From assembly GCA_026004775.1 (NCBI GenBank), contig BPJU01000009.1, positions 186,001 through 250,000 on the forward strand: DNA of 64,000 bases, written 5' to 3'. Shown here piece after piece: positions 35,121-42,700 of the stretch. Both the position numbers and the translations under genes were made by a program. Origin of the DNA: Pirellulaceae bacterium (GTDB taxonomy: Bacteria; Planctomycetota; Planctomycetia; Pirellulales; Pirellulaceae). The notes under the pieces were generated by a model. That model had not been told where the DNA came from and did no database searches. It saw only the letters and a list, made by a program, of their open reading frames with translations. How positions within the stretch are numbered: position 1 is the first letter of the stretch; every line of letters starts with the position of its first letter.

Positions 35121-35141
35121 GAACCAAGGTCAAGATCGTGC

Positions 35142-35197
35142 TGCACCGGAGTGAACCAGCATCTTGGGTACCCCACACGGCCGAGACGGCCGTGCCA
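35142..35197 (+). repeat. Dispersed repeat D, copy 1
   Basis: 56 bases, starting TGCACCGG and containing GTGAACCAGCAT and a hairpin CACGGCC/GGCCGTG. The second copy is at 42630-42685. Confidence 0.75.
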
Positions 35198-35206
35198 TTT
35201 TACAGG

Positions 35207-35256
35207 CGGAAGTCTTGCGGCCGACGCTGGGGCGTCGGCCTGGCGACTTCCGCTAC
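35207..35256 (+). repeat. Dispersed hairpin repeat A, copy 5
   Basis: The inner stem is GGCCGACGC/GCGTCGGCC: relative to copy 4 a G-C pair has become C-G, a compensatory change. Outer stem unchanged. Confidence 0.85.
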
Positions 35257-35304
35257 CCCGTAAGCCAATATCGTGTTCTTCATTTGCTAACCGTGAACGT
35301 TTAC
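35257..35304 (+). repeat. Repeat module B, copy 2
   Basis: Matches 14655-14702; ends AACCGTGAACGTTTAC. Directly abuts the truncated group II intron, marking the break point. Confidence 0.75.
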
Positions 35305-35319
35305 GGACGAGGCAGAGGA

Positions 35320-35418
35320 CGGGATCATCATCGCTGGCCGAATGCCTTCTTTCGCGCGCATGGGCTGTTTGACCTGACAACGGCCCACAGCGAGCTCTGG
35401 CAACCCTCTCGGAGCTAA
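35320..35418 (+). pseudogene. C-terminal remnant of group II intron reverse transcriptase/maturase
   Basis: About 31 residues, DHHRWPNAFFRAHGLFDL then TTAHSELWQPSRS and a stop. This is the usual C-terminal end of group II intron-encoded reverse transcriptases (RWPNxxFxxxGLFxL). Everything upstream (reverse transcriptase palm, maturase domain) is missing, replaced by repeat module B. The intron RNA domains V and VI follow in the expected place. Confidence 0.78.
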
Positions 35419-35432
35419 AACCACCAACCGGA

Positions 35433-35505
35433 GAGCCGTATGCGGGAAAACCGCACGTACGGTTCGGGGGGAGGCCCAAACCCATGGGCCTTCCCTACCC
35501 CTATC
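35433..35505 (+). ncRNA. Group II intron 3' end: domains V and VI
   Basis: Domain V is the ~33-nt hairpin at 35433-35465: GAGCCGTATGCGG, a GAAA-type loop, then CCGCACGTACGGTTC, containing the AGC catalytic triad. Domain VI follows as GGGAGGCCC/GGGCCTTCCC and ends near CCCTACCCCTAT. With domains I-IV absent it cannot splice by itself. Confidence 0.82.
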
Positions 35506-35862
35506 ATGCAGGCCGAAGTCTTGCCAGCTCATGAACACGGAAATCGCCTTCGAGCTTCTGATGGCCACAGTTACCATCACGCGGAGCGGTAAAAGGGATG
35601 TGTCAGGACTTGATGTCAATGTTCGTAATTGGAAAAGGTGGGGGACACATTCGCATTGAATGGCACGATTTTGTGGCGAGGGTAAGGAGGATATGCAGCG
35701 CAAAGAGAAATCGTTTCTTGGACCGAGTCGTGATTTGTCATGGACTTCCACGGGACGATGTACGTTTCTCGGTTGACAACGGCTTTATACTTGGCAAGAT
35801 GGGACGAGCAATGATGAACCACCAAGTTGTTAGTCCGTCTCACCAATCGGAGATGAACCCAT
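35506..35862. other. Intergenic region after the intron remnant
   Basis: About 355 bases. Open frames exist but none looks coding. The stretch near 35511-35590 could be part of the gene or spacer into which the intron originally inserted; I cannot identify it. Confidence 0.35.
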
Positions 35863-36219
35863 ATGAAACATCCGGGTAACAACGACAGCGAACCGCCTCC
35901 CCTTCGAACTGGCACTATGGATCTAAAATGCCTTTTTCGGCACTACCCTCGCACAATTTGCTATGCCATTGCCGGATTTATTGTAGGTGGCATTCTGGAT
36001 ATGTTACCGTTGGTGGGCTGGCTTACCGCCGGTGCGGCGAAATTCATCGGCTTTGGTTTGGGAGCTGGACTGGGCATGGCGGTGGAGACGAACGTCAACC
36101 GCTGGCTAAGGATGGTGGAATCGATGGTAATCAGCGTCGTTCAAATGATCATGGTGGCCGTCCGCCAAAGAGGCACCAAATCGCAAGAGCTCCGGCTCAG
36201 TTCGCGAGGGAATTCTTAG
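35863..36219 (+). CDS. Small membrane protein, unknown function
   Basis: 118 residues. Two hydrophobic segments, CYAIAGFIVGGILDMLPLVGWL and GAAKFIGFGLGAGLGMAV, with small-residue G-x3-G patterns suited to tight helix packing. The rest is polar. Start ATG 35863 has GGAG 11 bases upstream; an internal ATG (residue 19) is possible. The last 23 bases overlap the 3' end of the convergent MFS gene. Confidence 0.6.
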   Translation: MKHPGNNDSEPPPLRTGTMDLKCLFRHYPRTICYAIAGFIVGGILDMLPLVGWLTAGAAKFIGFGLGAGLGMAVETNVNRWLRMVESMVISVVQMIMVAVRQRGTKSQELRLSSRGNS

Positions 36220-37483
36220 CAGGGGCGAATTCCGCCTGTACATTATTGGGTACTTGCCCAAGACTCCCAAAACGACGGAGTGGAGGATTCAGCCAAGCGA
36301 TTGCTGCCACCACGATCAAAGTACCCACGCCCCCGCTTACCACCGATATGACCGGTCCGAACCAGGCGGCCACCAGTCCCGACTCAAAGCCCCCCAGTTC
36401 GTTTGACGCCCCTATAAACAGACTATTGATGGCCGACACGCGCCCGCGGAGATGATCCGGCGTCAATACTTGTACCAGGGTGTGCCGCACCACGACGCTG
36501 ACACTGTCAAGCATGCCAGCCAAAAGCAGCATCGCCAGAGACAATGGAAAACTGCGTGACAGTCCAAACACGATCGCCGCCACGCCGAAACCGGTGACGC
36601 AGCCGAGCAGCGTCCGACCTGCCTTGCGGAAAGGCGGGCGCTGAGCAAGCCAGGCCGCCATCAAGAGCGCCCCCAGTCCGGGAGCCGCCCGCATCCAGCC
36701 TAACCCCTCAGGTCCGACACGAAGAATATCCTTCGCATAAATGGGCAAAAGCGCCACAGACCCACCCAACAACACGGCGAACATATCAAGAGTTATCGCA
36801 CCGAGCACGACCGGTTGGCGCCGCACATACCGCCAGCCCGCCCCCCAGCCATCCGACGACACCGCGCGGCCACGTTCCGGATGGCGTACGCGAAGTCGTG
36901 CCAGAACCAACAGGAACCAGAAGGCCGCCATCGCTTCGATCAAGTACACCCATCCGGCACGACCTGTAACGCCGAGCACCAATCCACCCGCCGCCGGTCC
37001 CAACACCGAGGCCAGATGGAATGCACCGGTGTTCCAGCCGACCGCGTTGCTGAAAACCTCCAACGGTACCAGGTGCGGCACAAACGACGTTTTGGCAGGC
37101 TGCTGGAATGCCCGCGCCGTACCGGCCAACCAAAGGCTCGCAAACATCCAGTAGGGATGACTCTGCCCCCAAGATATCCATGCCAAGCCAAGCGATGCCA
37201 TTGCCTGCACCAGGCAGGTTACCATGATCACCCACCGCCTCGGGAATCGATCGGCGGCCCAGCCAGCCGGCAATACAAAGAGAACTACCGGCAGAAATTG
37301 CGTCAGCCCCACCAGCCCGAGCGCCAAGGGCGAGCCAGTTCGCTCGTACATCTCCCAGCCGACCGCGACCGTCTGCATCTGTGTGCCCAGTACGGACACA
37401 AAATTCCCCGCCAAATACCAGCGAAAATCCCGCTGGCGAAGCGGAGCATAGGGGTCGTGGGCAGTTTTCAAGTCGGTCAACAT
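36197..37483 (-). CDS. MFS exporter (EntS-like)
   Basis: 428 residues, ~12 membrane helices. The start DPYAPLRQRDFRWYLAGNFVSVLGTQMQTVAVGWEMYERTGSPLALGLVGL is typical of the MFS_3 group (enterobactin exporter-like). The loop 2-3 motif is GWAADRFPRR, and DHLRGRVSAINSLFIG is the loop 10-11 equivalent. It exports an unknown small molecule by proton antiport. No siderophore genes are near. It is monocistronic. Confidence 0.9.
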   Translation of the reverse strand: MLTDLKTAHDPYAPLRQRDFRWYLAGNFVSVLGTQMQTVAVGWEMYERTGSPLALGLVGLTQFLPVVLFVLPAGWAADRFPRRWVIMVTCLVQAMASLGLAWISWGQSHPYWMFASLWLAGTARAFQQPAKTSFVPHLVPLEVFSNAVGWNTGAFHLASVLGPAAGGLVLGVTGRAGWVYLIEAMAAFWFLLVLARLRVRHPERGRAVSSDGWGAGWRYVRRQPVVLGAITLDMFAVLLGGSVALLPIYAKDILRVGPEGLGWMRAAPGLGALLMAAWLAQRPPFRKAGRTLLGCVTGFGVAAIVFGLSRSFPLSLAMLLLAGMLDSVSVVVRHTLVQVLTPDHLRGRVSAINSLFIGASNELGGFESGLVAAWFGPVISVVSGGVGTLIVVAAIAWLNPPLRRFGSLGQVPNNVQAEFAPAKNSLAN

Positions 37484-37860
37484 TCAAGTTTTGGGGGAAG
37501 GTCGGGGGCTGTGGATGGGCTACCCCCTACGGCCGGCACTTAGGAAACTATAAATTCACGCCCACCTTCTCGTCTATGCGACTTGCGCAGGAAGACCACC
37601 CCGCGGCAGATCGCAGATTGGCCCAAAAGCGCCCATGGCAACAGTTCCAACTCACTCCACGGCTTACCTCACCGCGAACTCCGTTCAGCGTTTCCTGGCG
37701 AAAAAAAGGGGATATCCAAATCTTTAATCTCCGGAGCGAGTCCTTCAAGTTGGCGGTTGACGCCGCAGGATCGGCTGAACGAAAATGCTGCCACTGCTTG
37801 CCGTGCACCATCTGGAGTCCCCAAAGACAAACCGGCGCTTTGGGCAACAAGGAGTCGTCC
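37484..37860. other. Intergenic region between divergent transporters
   Basis: About 380 bases. An open frame continues upstream of the OPT gene, but it lacks hydrophobic or domain-like character and the transporter's own start at 37861 has a good ribosome site. Promoters for both genes are expected here. Confidence 0.4.
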
Positions 37861-39642
37861 ATGGTCGTGGAAACCAACCGCAGTCCTCAATCGACCATAC
37901 GTCGCGGGCCGATGCCCGAATTCACTTGGGCAGGGGTTCTCGTCGGGTGGCTGTTGGGCACCGTGATCACGATTTCGATTAGCTACGCCTCGTTGATCCT
38001 TGGGTTTTCCATCGAGGGCTCGGAATTGGCGGCTATTTTGGGTTGGGGCATTCTACGTGGCCTGTTGCGCCGCCGCAGTATCGTGGAAAACAATATCAAT
38101 CAAACGATCGCTTCAGCCGTCAACGGAGCATCGGCTGGAATGATGTTTTCAATTCCGGCGCTGTTCATTCTCTCGGACAAGTTGCACCAACCGGCACTCG
38201 TCCAATTCCCGGCTTTCTCGATGGTTCTAGTCTGCATTACCGGCGGGATTGTGGGACTGGCCTTCATTATCCCGCTGCGCAAACAGATGATCGACTTCGA
38301 CCGATTGGCCTATCCGGGCGGCATTGCGGTGGCTGCGATTCTCAAGTCGCCCGGTGCGGGAATGCGGAAAGCCCTTTTGCTCCTGGCTGGGGCGTTGTTT
38401 TCCGGAACCACCTATCTTCTTGTAGTGCGATACTGGGGTGAACACCCCGAATGGCATGCCGGGCAACAGTTTGACTTGCCCTCCTATCTGAACATCACTT
38501 TCTTTTTGTCCGTGATGACGGTGGGAGTCGGCTATTTGTCGGGCAAGGGAGGTTTTTGGTTTGGAGCAGGCGGCTTTTGTTGCTATTGGGTACTGGCTCC
38601 ATTACTGGGTCAGTGGGGCGATGAGTCGGTTCGCTCATTGGTGCTCGACCCGTCAAATAGTACGGCGGACCGCTTGCGGGTCCAACTATTTCGCCCCGTT
38701 GGTATCGGCATGCTGATCGGGGCGGCCATCGGCGGGGTGATCGTGGCGTTTCCGTTAATCCGAAGTGCTTTTGCTTCGTTGCATCAGGCCAGTCGCCAAC
38801 GTGGTCTGGGAAGCGATACCGATGAGATCCCCATAAGCTGGCTCTATTCAGCAATCGGCCTCGGTGCGGTCGTGATCGGCGCATCGGTTTATCTAAGCCT
38901 GGGGGATGTTCCGCTGTACCTGGCCGCATTTATGACTCTGCTCGGTCTACTGTGGACATGGGTAGCCGGCGTGATTATCGCTGAATGCGTGGGACGTACC
39001 AATTGGTCGCCTCTATCCGGGATGACGTTGATCGGCGTTACGATATTGATTCTTGTGGCGCGCCACGGCCTAAATGAAACGTCAACCATTATTGCGTCGG
39101 TGATGTTGGGCGCAGCCATATGCGTCGCCATCGCTCAAGCTTCCGACATGATGTTGGACCTGAAGTCCGGGTATCTTATCGGGGCAGTCCCACGGCGCCA
39201 GCAAATTGCCCAGGTCTTAGGTAGTTGGTGCGGGCCGATCCTGGTGCTTTTCTTGATTTACGCTCTTCACCAGCGCTATACGCTCGGTAGCGAAAAACTG
39301 CCGGCTCCCCAGGGCCAGGCGCTGGCGTCGATGATCGAAGGCATCCTCTTCCAGGAAAATGTGCCTTCCTATCGCTACGCCGCAGGGGCAGGAATGGGGG
39401 CGATGCTGGCGTTGAGCGGCCTGGGAGGGATCGGCGTGCTGATCGGGCTAGGCTTTTACATGCCGTTCAGTACCGTGCTCACCTATACACTCGGTTGCCT
39501 TGCTCGACTGGCCACCGACAAGTGCTTCGGCCGGTCGTGGGCCGACGACTACGGAATACCGCTGGCGGCGGGGTGCATCGTCGGTGAGGCTCTGGTGGGA
39601 GTCGGATACGCATTGGTGCAAGTTGCAGGAACCATGCTATGA
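37861..39642 (+). CDS. OPT family oligopeptide/metal-chelate transporter
   Basis: 593 residues with about 15 membrane helices. It opens MPEFTWAGVLVGWLLGTVITISISYASLILGFSIEGSELAAILGWG, the N-terminal repeat of the OPT superfamily, followed by NNINQTIASAVNGASAGMMFSIPALFI. AYPGGIAVAAILKSP is a second family landmark. Bacterial OPT proteins import peptides or iron-siderophore-type chelates. Start ATG 37861 follows AAGGAG with good spacing; the frame is open from 37381. The stop overlaps the next start (ATGA). Confidence 0.92.
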   Translation: MVVETNRSPQSTIRRGPMPEFTWAGVLVGWLLGTVITISISYASLILGFSIEGSELAAILGWGILRGLLRRRSIVENNINQTIASAVNGASAGMMFSIPALFILSDKLHQPALVQFPAFSMVLVCITGGIVGLAFIIPLRKQMIDFDRLAYPGGIAVAAILKSPGAGMRKALLLLAGALFSGTTYLLVVRYWGEHPEWHAGQQFDLPSYLNITFFLSVMTVGVGYLSGKGGFWFGAGGFCCYWVLAPLLGQWGDESVRSLVLDPSNSTADRLRVQLFRPVGIGMLIGAAIGGVIVAFPLIRSAFASLHQASRQRGLGSDTDEIPISWLYSAIGLGAVVIGASVYLSLGDVPLYLAAFMTLLGLLWTWVAGVIIAECVGRTNWSPLSGMTLIGVTILILVARHGLNETSTIIASVMLGAAICVAIAQASDMMLDLKSGYLIGAVPRRQQIAQVLGSWCGPILVLFLIYALHQRYTLGSEKLPAPQGQALASMIEGILFQENVPSYRYAAGAGMGAMLALSGLGGIGVLIGLGFYMPFSTVLTYTLGCLARLATDKCFGRSWADDYGIPLAAGCIVGEALVGVGYALVQVAGTML

Positions 39643-40205
39643 GTCGGCTTTGGCGCGGTACGGGACACTTGCTGTTGTGGGCCGGATTCCTTACCGGCAC
39701 ATTCGCTGCGGTGATGCGACTGGAAAATCCGCAGCATCCGCGATGGCATACGGTGCCCTGGGGATTGTACGCTCTGGGACTACTCGCTGGCGCCCTAGGA
39801 GTCGTTCTGCTGCGCGTCGCCCGGTGGCGTACCGGGCGCGACCGGCACGCGGCGGACGAAAAGCAGGTGCGGCTGATCGATCTCAGCCAGCAACTCCACC
39901 AGCACGCGACCGAGTTGTCGGCCAACATCGATGAGCAAAACATCGCGACCCTGCCCCAACAATTGGACACGATCCTTGCGCCGCTCCTTGCCGAATTTGC
40001 TGAGTCGCGTACGACGATCATCCACCGTCACGGATTGACAGCCTTTGGGCGGGTAATGAGCGCGTTTGCGGCTGGTGAGCGGTCTGTCAATCGAGCCTGG
40101 TGCGCTTCGGTGGACGGGTACCTCGACGAAGCTCGCCAATGCCTGGAGGCGGCCGTCCGTGCCTTCGATGATTTGCGTAAACAACTCGAGCAACTCCACT
40201 CGTGA
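39639..40205 (+). CDS. Membrane-anchored hypothetical protein coupled to OPT transporter
   Basis: 188 residues. One or two membrane segments at the N-terminus (TGHLLLWAGFLTGTFAAVMRL and VPWGLYALGLLAGALGVVLLRVA), then a long helical cytoplasmic part (LIDLSQQLHQHATELSANI ... CLEAAVRAFDDLRKQLEQLHS). The ATG overlaps the OPT stop by ATGA, so the two are translationally coupled and may form a complex. No named family is recognised. Confidence 0.78.
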   Translation: MSRLWRGTGHLLLWAGFLTGTFAAVMRLENPQHPRWHTVPWGLYALGLLAGALGVVLLRVARWRTGRDRHAADEKQVRLIDLSQQLHQHATELSANIDEQNIATLPQQLDTILAPLLAEFAESRTTIIHRHGLTAFGRVMSAFAAGERSVNRAWCASVDGYLDEARQCLEAAVRAFDDLRKQLEQLHS

Positions 40206-40241
40206 CAAACAACAAAAAGCCGGCCATCGCCGATGGCCGGC
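40204..40241 (-). terminator. Rho-independent terminator of the peroxiredoxin gene
   Basis: On the minus strand GCCGGCCATCG pairs with CGATGGCCGGC (40219-40241) and is followed at once by TTTTTGTTGTTTG. It lies ~40 bases after the peroxiredoxin stop codon. Confidence 0.85.
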
Positions 40242-40278
40242 CCGTGCTGCTCAACTCCAGATGCTTTTCGACTCCACA

Positions 40279-40824
40279 CTACGGTTTACGTTTCGGGATC
40301 TTCAGCGCCTCCAACACTGCCGCAACGTCCTTGCCATGGCTGCCCACCTGAACCTTATCGTCAACGTGCACGATCTTACCGTCCTTGCCGATAATGAACG
40401 TCACCCGTGACGCGATCTTGCGTTCCGCATTGTAGATGCCAAAAGCATTAGCTACTTTTCCATCTGGATCGCTCAAGATCACATAGTCCAAGTTCAAACT
40501 GAGGGCAAACTCTTTGTTTTTTTCCGGTGGGTCACAACTGGCGGTAAAGTAAGCTACATCGAACTGCCGCAATAGCTCGCCGTTCTCACGGAACGACTGG
40601 CATTCCCGAGTTCACCCGCCCGTAAAGGCTTTCGGATACCAAGCGATCACCACCGCTTGTTTGCCGACAAAGTCCGAGAGTTTGTAAGTCTTACCATCAG
40701 TCCCCACCATCTGAAAGTCCGGAGCAGGGTCACCGACTTTCAGACGTTCGGCGCCCCAGCCAGCCGCAGCTGCCATAACGCAAGCCGCGCCCAGCACCGC
40801 ACACAAAGTGTTACGAACCTTCAT
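40279..40824 (-). CDS. Exported peroxiredoxin with in-frame TGA at the peroxidatic position (probable selenoprotein)
   Basis: 181 residues when TGA at 40612-40614 is read as Sec71. The N-terminus [23 protein letters not shown] is a signal peptide. [18 protein letters not shown], then TGA, then TRECQSF match the AhpC-TSA/Bcp-type site where the peroxidatic Cys sits after 'FTxG'. The rest of the fold follows in the same frame: [36 protein letters not shown] and [15 protein letters not shown]. Cys75 could be the resolving residue. The frame is unbroken on both sides and the only fault is TGA at the catalytic codon. Start ATG 40824 has AAGGAG 7 bases upstream. selA, selB and selC are not in the window. 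Confidence 0.88.
40579..40597 (-). promoter_or_regulatory. SECIS-like hairpin after the peroxiredoxin TGA
   Basis: Counting the U of UGA as 1, bases 18-24 pair with 30-36 (GUCGUUC with GAACGGC, one U-G pair), leaving the 5-base loop CGUGA with G in the first two positions. Distance, stem length and loop fit the known bacterial SECIS model. Confidence 0.6.
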
Positions 40825-41101
40825 TGCCGTTACTCCTTCCCTCGCTTGCTATTGCGGCTGCTCTCCGCAGAGCCAGCCATGCGCTTTCACCCCTTCTTGA
40901 TAACAGTACCACGAGCCAATCGGCCTTACAACATGCTGCCCATCAGCCGTGCAATTCACGGGTGGCACGCTGTTTGCCCCGTTAGCCGGCAGCAACCTTT
41001 ACCGAAACACCCATCGGTAGCTGACCACTCCGATTCCGGTGAGCTTGTGATCCACACCGTATTGGTAAGAAAACGAAAATTCTCAAATTAAGGGCTTCTT
41101 T
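40825..41101. other. Intergenic region upstream of the peroxiredoxin gene
   Basis: Nothing recognised. The peroxiredoxin promoter should lie at the left end. Confidence 0.35.
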
Positions 41102-41401
41102 ATGATCCTGTCCGGCGACACCTTCACCACCACGGTCGCTTCCGGGGAACGAACGCCAGGCAGCCCCGAGGGCGAGTCCGCACGGTCCCAGCATGACCAG
41201 AATCACTTCTGCGACATCGACCGCATCCGCCGGCAGGTACGGGCTTGCTGTGCTGAGCGGGTGCGAGACACCAGCGAGGTGGTTATGGTAGCCCTGATGC
41301 GCGCTCGGCTGGACGTGCGGCGTATCAACCCGTGGCAGTGGCGCAAGTTGATCGAAACGGCGTTCGCCGAGGCTCGTGCTGCACTGTCCTGCACCGGGTA
41401 G
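41102..41401 (+). CDS. Hypothetical protein, 99 residues
   Basis: No known domain. After a polar N-terminal third, residues ~36-95 (DIDRIRRQVRACCAERVRDTSEVVMVALMRARLDVRRINPWQWRKLIETAFAEAR) form probable helices and use the GC-rich third-position bias of true genes here. No good ribosome site precedes ATG 41102, so the start is uncertain. An opposite-strand frame overlapping it lacks protein-like composition. Confidence 0.45.
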   Translation: MILSGDTFTTTVASGERTPGSPEGESARSQHDQNHFCDIDRIRRQVRACCAERVRDTSEVVMVALMRARLDVRRINPWQWRKLIETAFAEARAALSCTG

Positions 41402-41583
41402 GACCGCTTCATGATCTGCTGACCCGCAAGACCCGGCCGAAAAGCCCGCGTTGCTGACCATGGGGAGCAACGCCAAGCAACAAGGCTCAATCGACGTTAC
41501 AATAAACGCCACGGGGCCACTCCGGATCATGGGATCCGGATAACTCCGGTCAAACGGTTCGATTGAGTGGAAGGTACACCGCA

Positions 41584-42531
41584 GTGCCGTCGCCAGCCAC
41601 GATTGCTCTATGGGTGGTAACAACTTGGATAGGGAGCGCTTTGGCAGCCACGCTGTTGCGCAGCGTGCGGCCGAATTGGATAAGCACCATTGGTTTTAGC
41701 CTTCTGCCCGTGGTGGCCACCGCGGTGGGGACCGTGGCGTTCCGAGGCTGGCCTCATTTCCCCCCGCGTGAAGATGTCGATCGCTTGATGCTCATCGGTT
41801 TGCCGTTTGTGGTGATCGTATGCGTGATAACCGCCGGCTCACGGCCTCGGAGCTGGTGGGTACGAGCGGCAGCGGTCGCCGCCATGGTACGGTTGGTGTT
41901 GCATGGCTCGTCCTATGTCAGCCCAACAGGGGGCGATCGGGCTTGGAGCTTTTTCGAACAATCGGGGCACCTGGTTGTCTGGTCCGCTGTAGCGACCGTG
42001 GCTTGGTGGCTGAGCGACCAGGAAGTACGAAATCACCCGGCCGTCAATACCGGTTACCGCCTCGCTCTGGCCACCTTGGCCAGCGGCGTGGTAGCGGTCA
42101 TCAGCGGCTATATTTCGGTCGGGCTGGGATTGGTGGTATTGGGTGCAGCCGCGTTAGGCTGGGCCTGGGGACGCGGCGTAGGGCGGCCGGGTACGCCCGG
42201 CGATGCGGTGGAATCCGCCCACTGGTTGCTCTGGGTTGCACTGCTTGCCGCAGCCAGCTATTTCGCTGACTTGCCCTTGTGGGCTGCTTGGGGCCTGCTG
42301 GCCGTGCCGGCTCTTAGCTGGCTAACCTTCCTGGTCCAATCCACCCGCACAGCTCGCTGGCGCCCGGTTGCCAGCTACGTGATTTTTGTCTTCGGAACGG
42401 CGGTTCTCGTGGCCGGAGTTTTCTGGCACCACCTGCTCCATAACAACTCGTCGCCCGCGAGTTCCGGTCAGCCTACGATCCAGGACTACATGAGCTTCCC
42501 CGGGGACGGTGTCCCAATTCGACGGCCATAA
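41584..42531 (+). CDS. Integral membrane protein, unknown function
   Basis: About 315 residues with 8-9 hydrophobic helices (for example ATIALWVVTTWIGSALAATLL, IGLPFVVIVCVITAG, LALATLASGVVAVISGYI, LLWVALLAAASYFADLPLW). No transporter or enzyme signature is seen. The Gly-rich helix packing and short loops suggest a small-molecule or lipid-handling role, which is only a guess. Start: GTG 41584 with GGAAGG about 10 bases upstream; a TTG at 41563 is the frame's first start. Confidence 0.68.
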   Translation: MPSPATIALWVVTTWIGSALAATLLRSVRPNWISTIGFSLLPVVATAVGTVAFRGWPHFPPREDVDRLMLIGLPFVVIVCVITAGSRPRSWWVRAAAVAAMVRLVLHGSSYVSPTGGDRAWSFFEQSGHLVVWSAVATVAWWLSDQEVRNHPAVNTGYRLALATLASGVVAVISGYISVGLGLVVLGAAALGWAWGRGVGRPGTPGDAVESAHWLLWVALLAAASYFADLPLWAAWGLLAVPALSWLTFLVQSTRTARWRPVASYVIFVFGTAVLVAGVFWHHLLHNNSSPASSGQPTIQDYMSFPGDGVPIRRP

Positions 42532-42629
42532 CTTCGGTCCGCACGATGGACCGGGCTGGGCACCGGCGTTTTGCCCGCGCGGAGGAGTTTTTTCACCGCA
42601 GGGGAGTCTGGGCTGCGCAGCAGGCGTTA

Positions 42630-42685
42630 TGCACCGGCGTGAACCAGCATGTTGGGTGACCAACACGGCCCGGATGGCCGTGCCA
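42630..42685 (+). repeat. Dispersed repeat D, copy 2
   Basis: Matches 35142-35197: TGCACCGG, GTGAACCAGCAT and CACGGCC/GGCCGTG. It lies between the membrane protein stop and the mqnC 3' end. Confidence 0.75.
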
Positions 42686-42700
42686 CGTGTGGCGTGGCAA

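Noticed and set aside
35598-35879. 93-residue plus-strand frame after the intron remnant
   Set aside because: No ribosome site, no recognisable pattern, and it overlaps the better-supported gene at 35863.
37381-37860. 160-residue N-terminal extension of the OPT transporter
   Set aside because: It has no hydrophobic or domain character and the ATG at 37861 has AAGGAG; it overlaps the divergent MFS gene.
40279-40572. Separate short peroxiredoxin fragment starting at an internal Met
   Set aside because: The frame is continuous through the TGA with the upstream half, and the fragment would lack the active site.
40982-41623. 213-residue minus-strand frame
   Set aside because: Composition is that of an antisense shadow; the plus-strand frame at 41102 has better coding bias.
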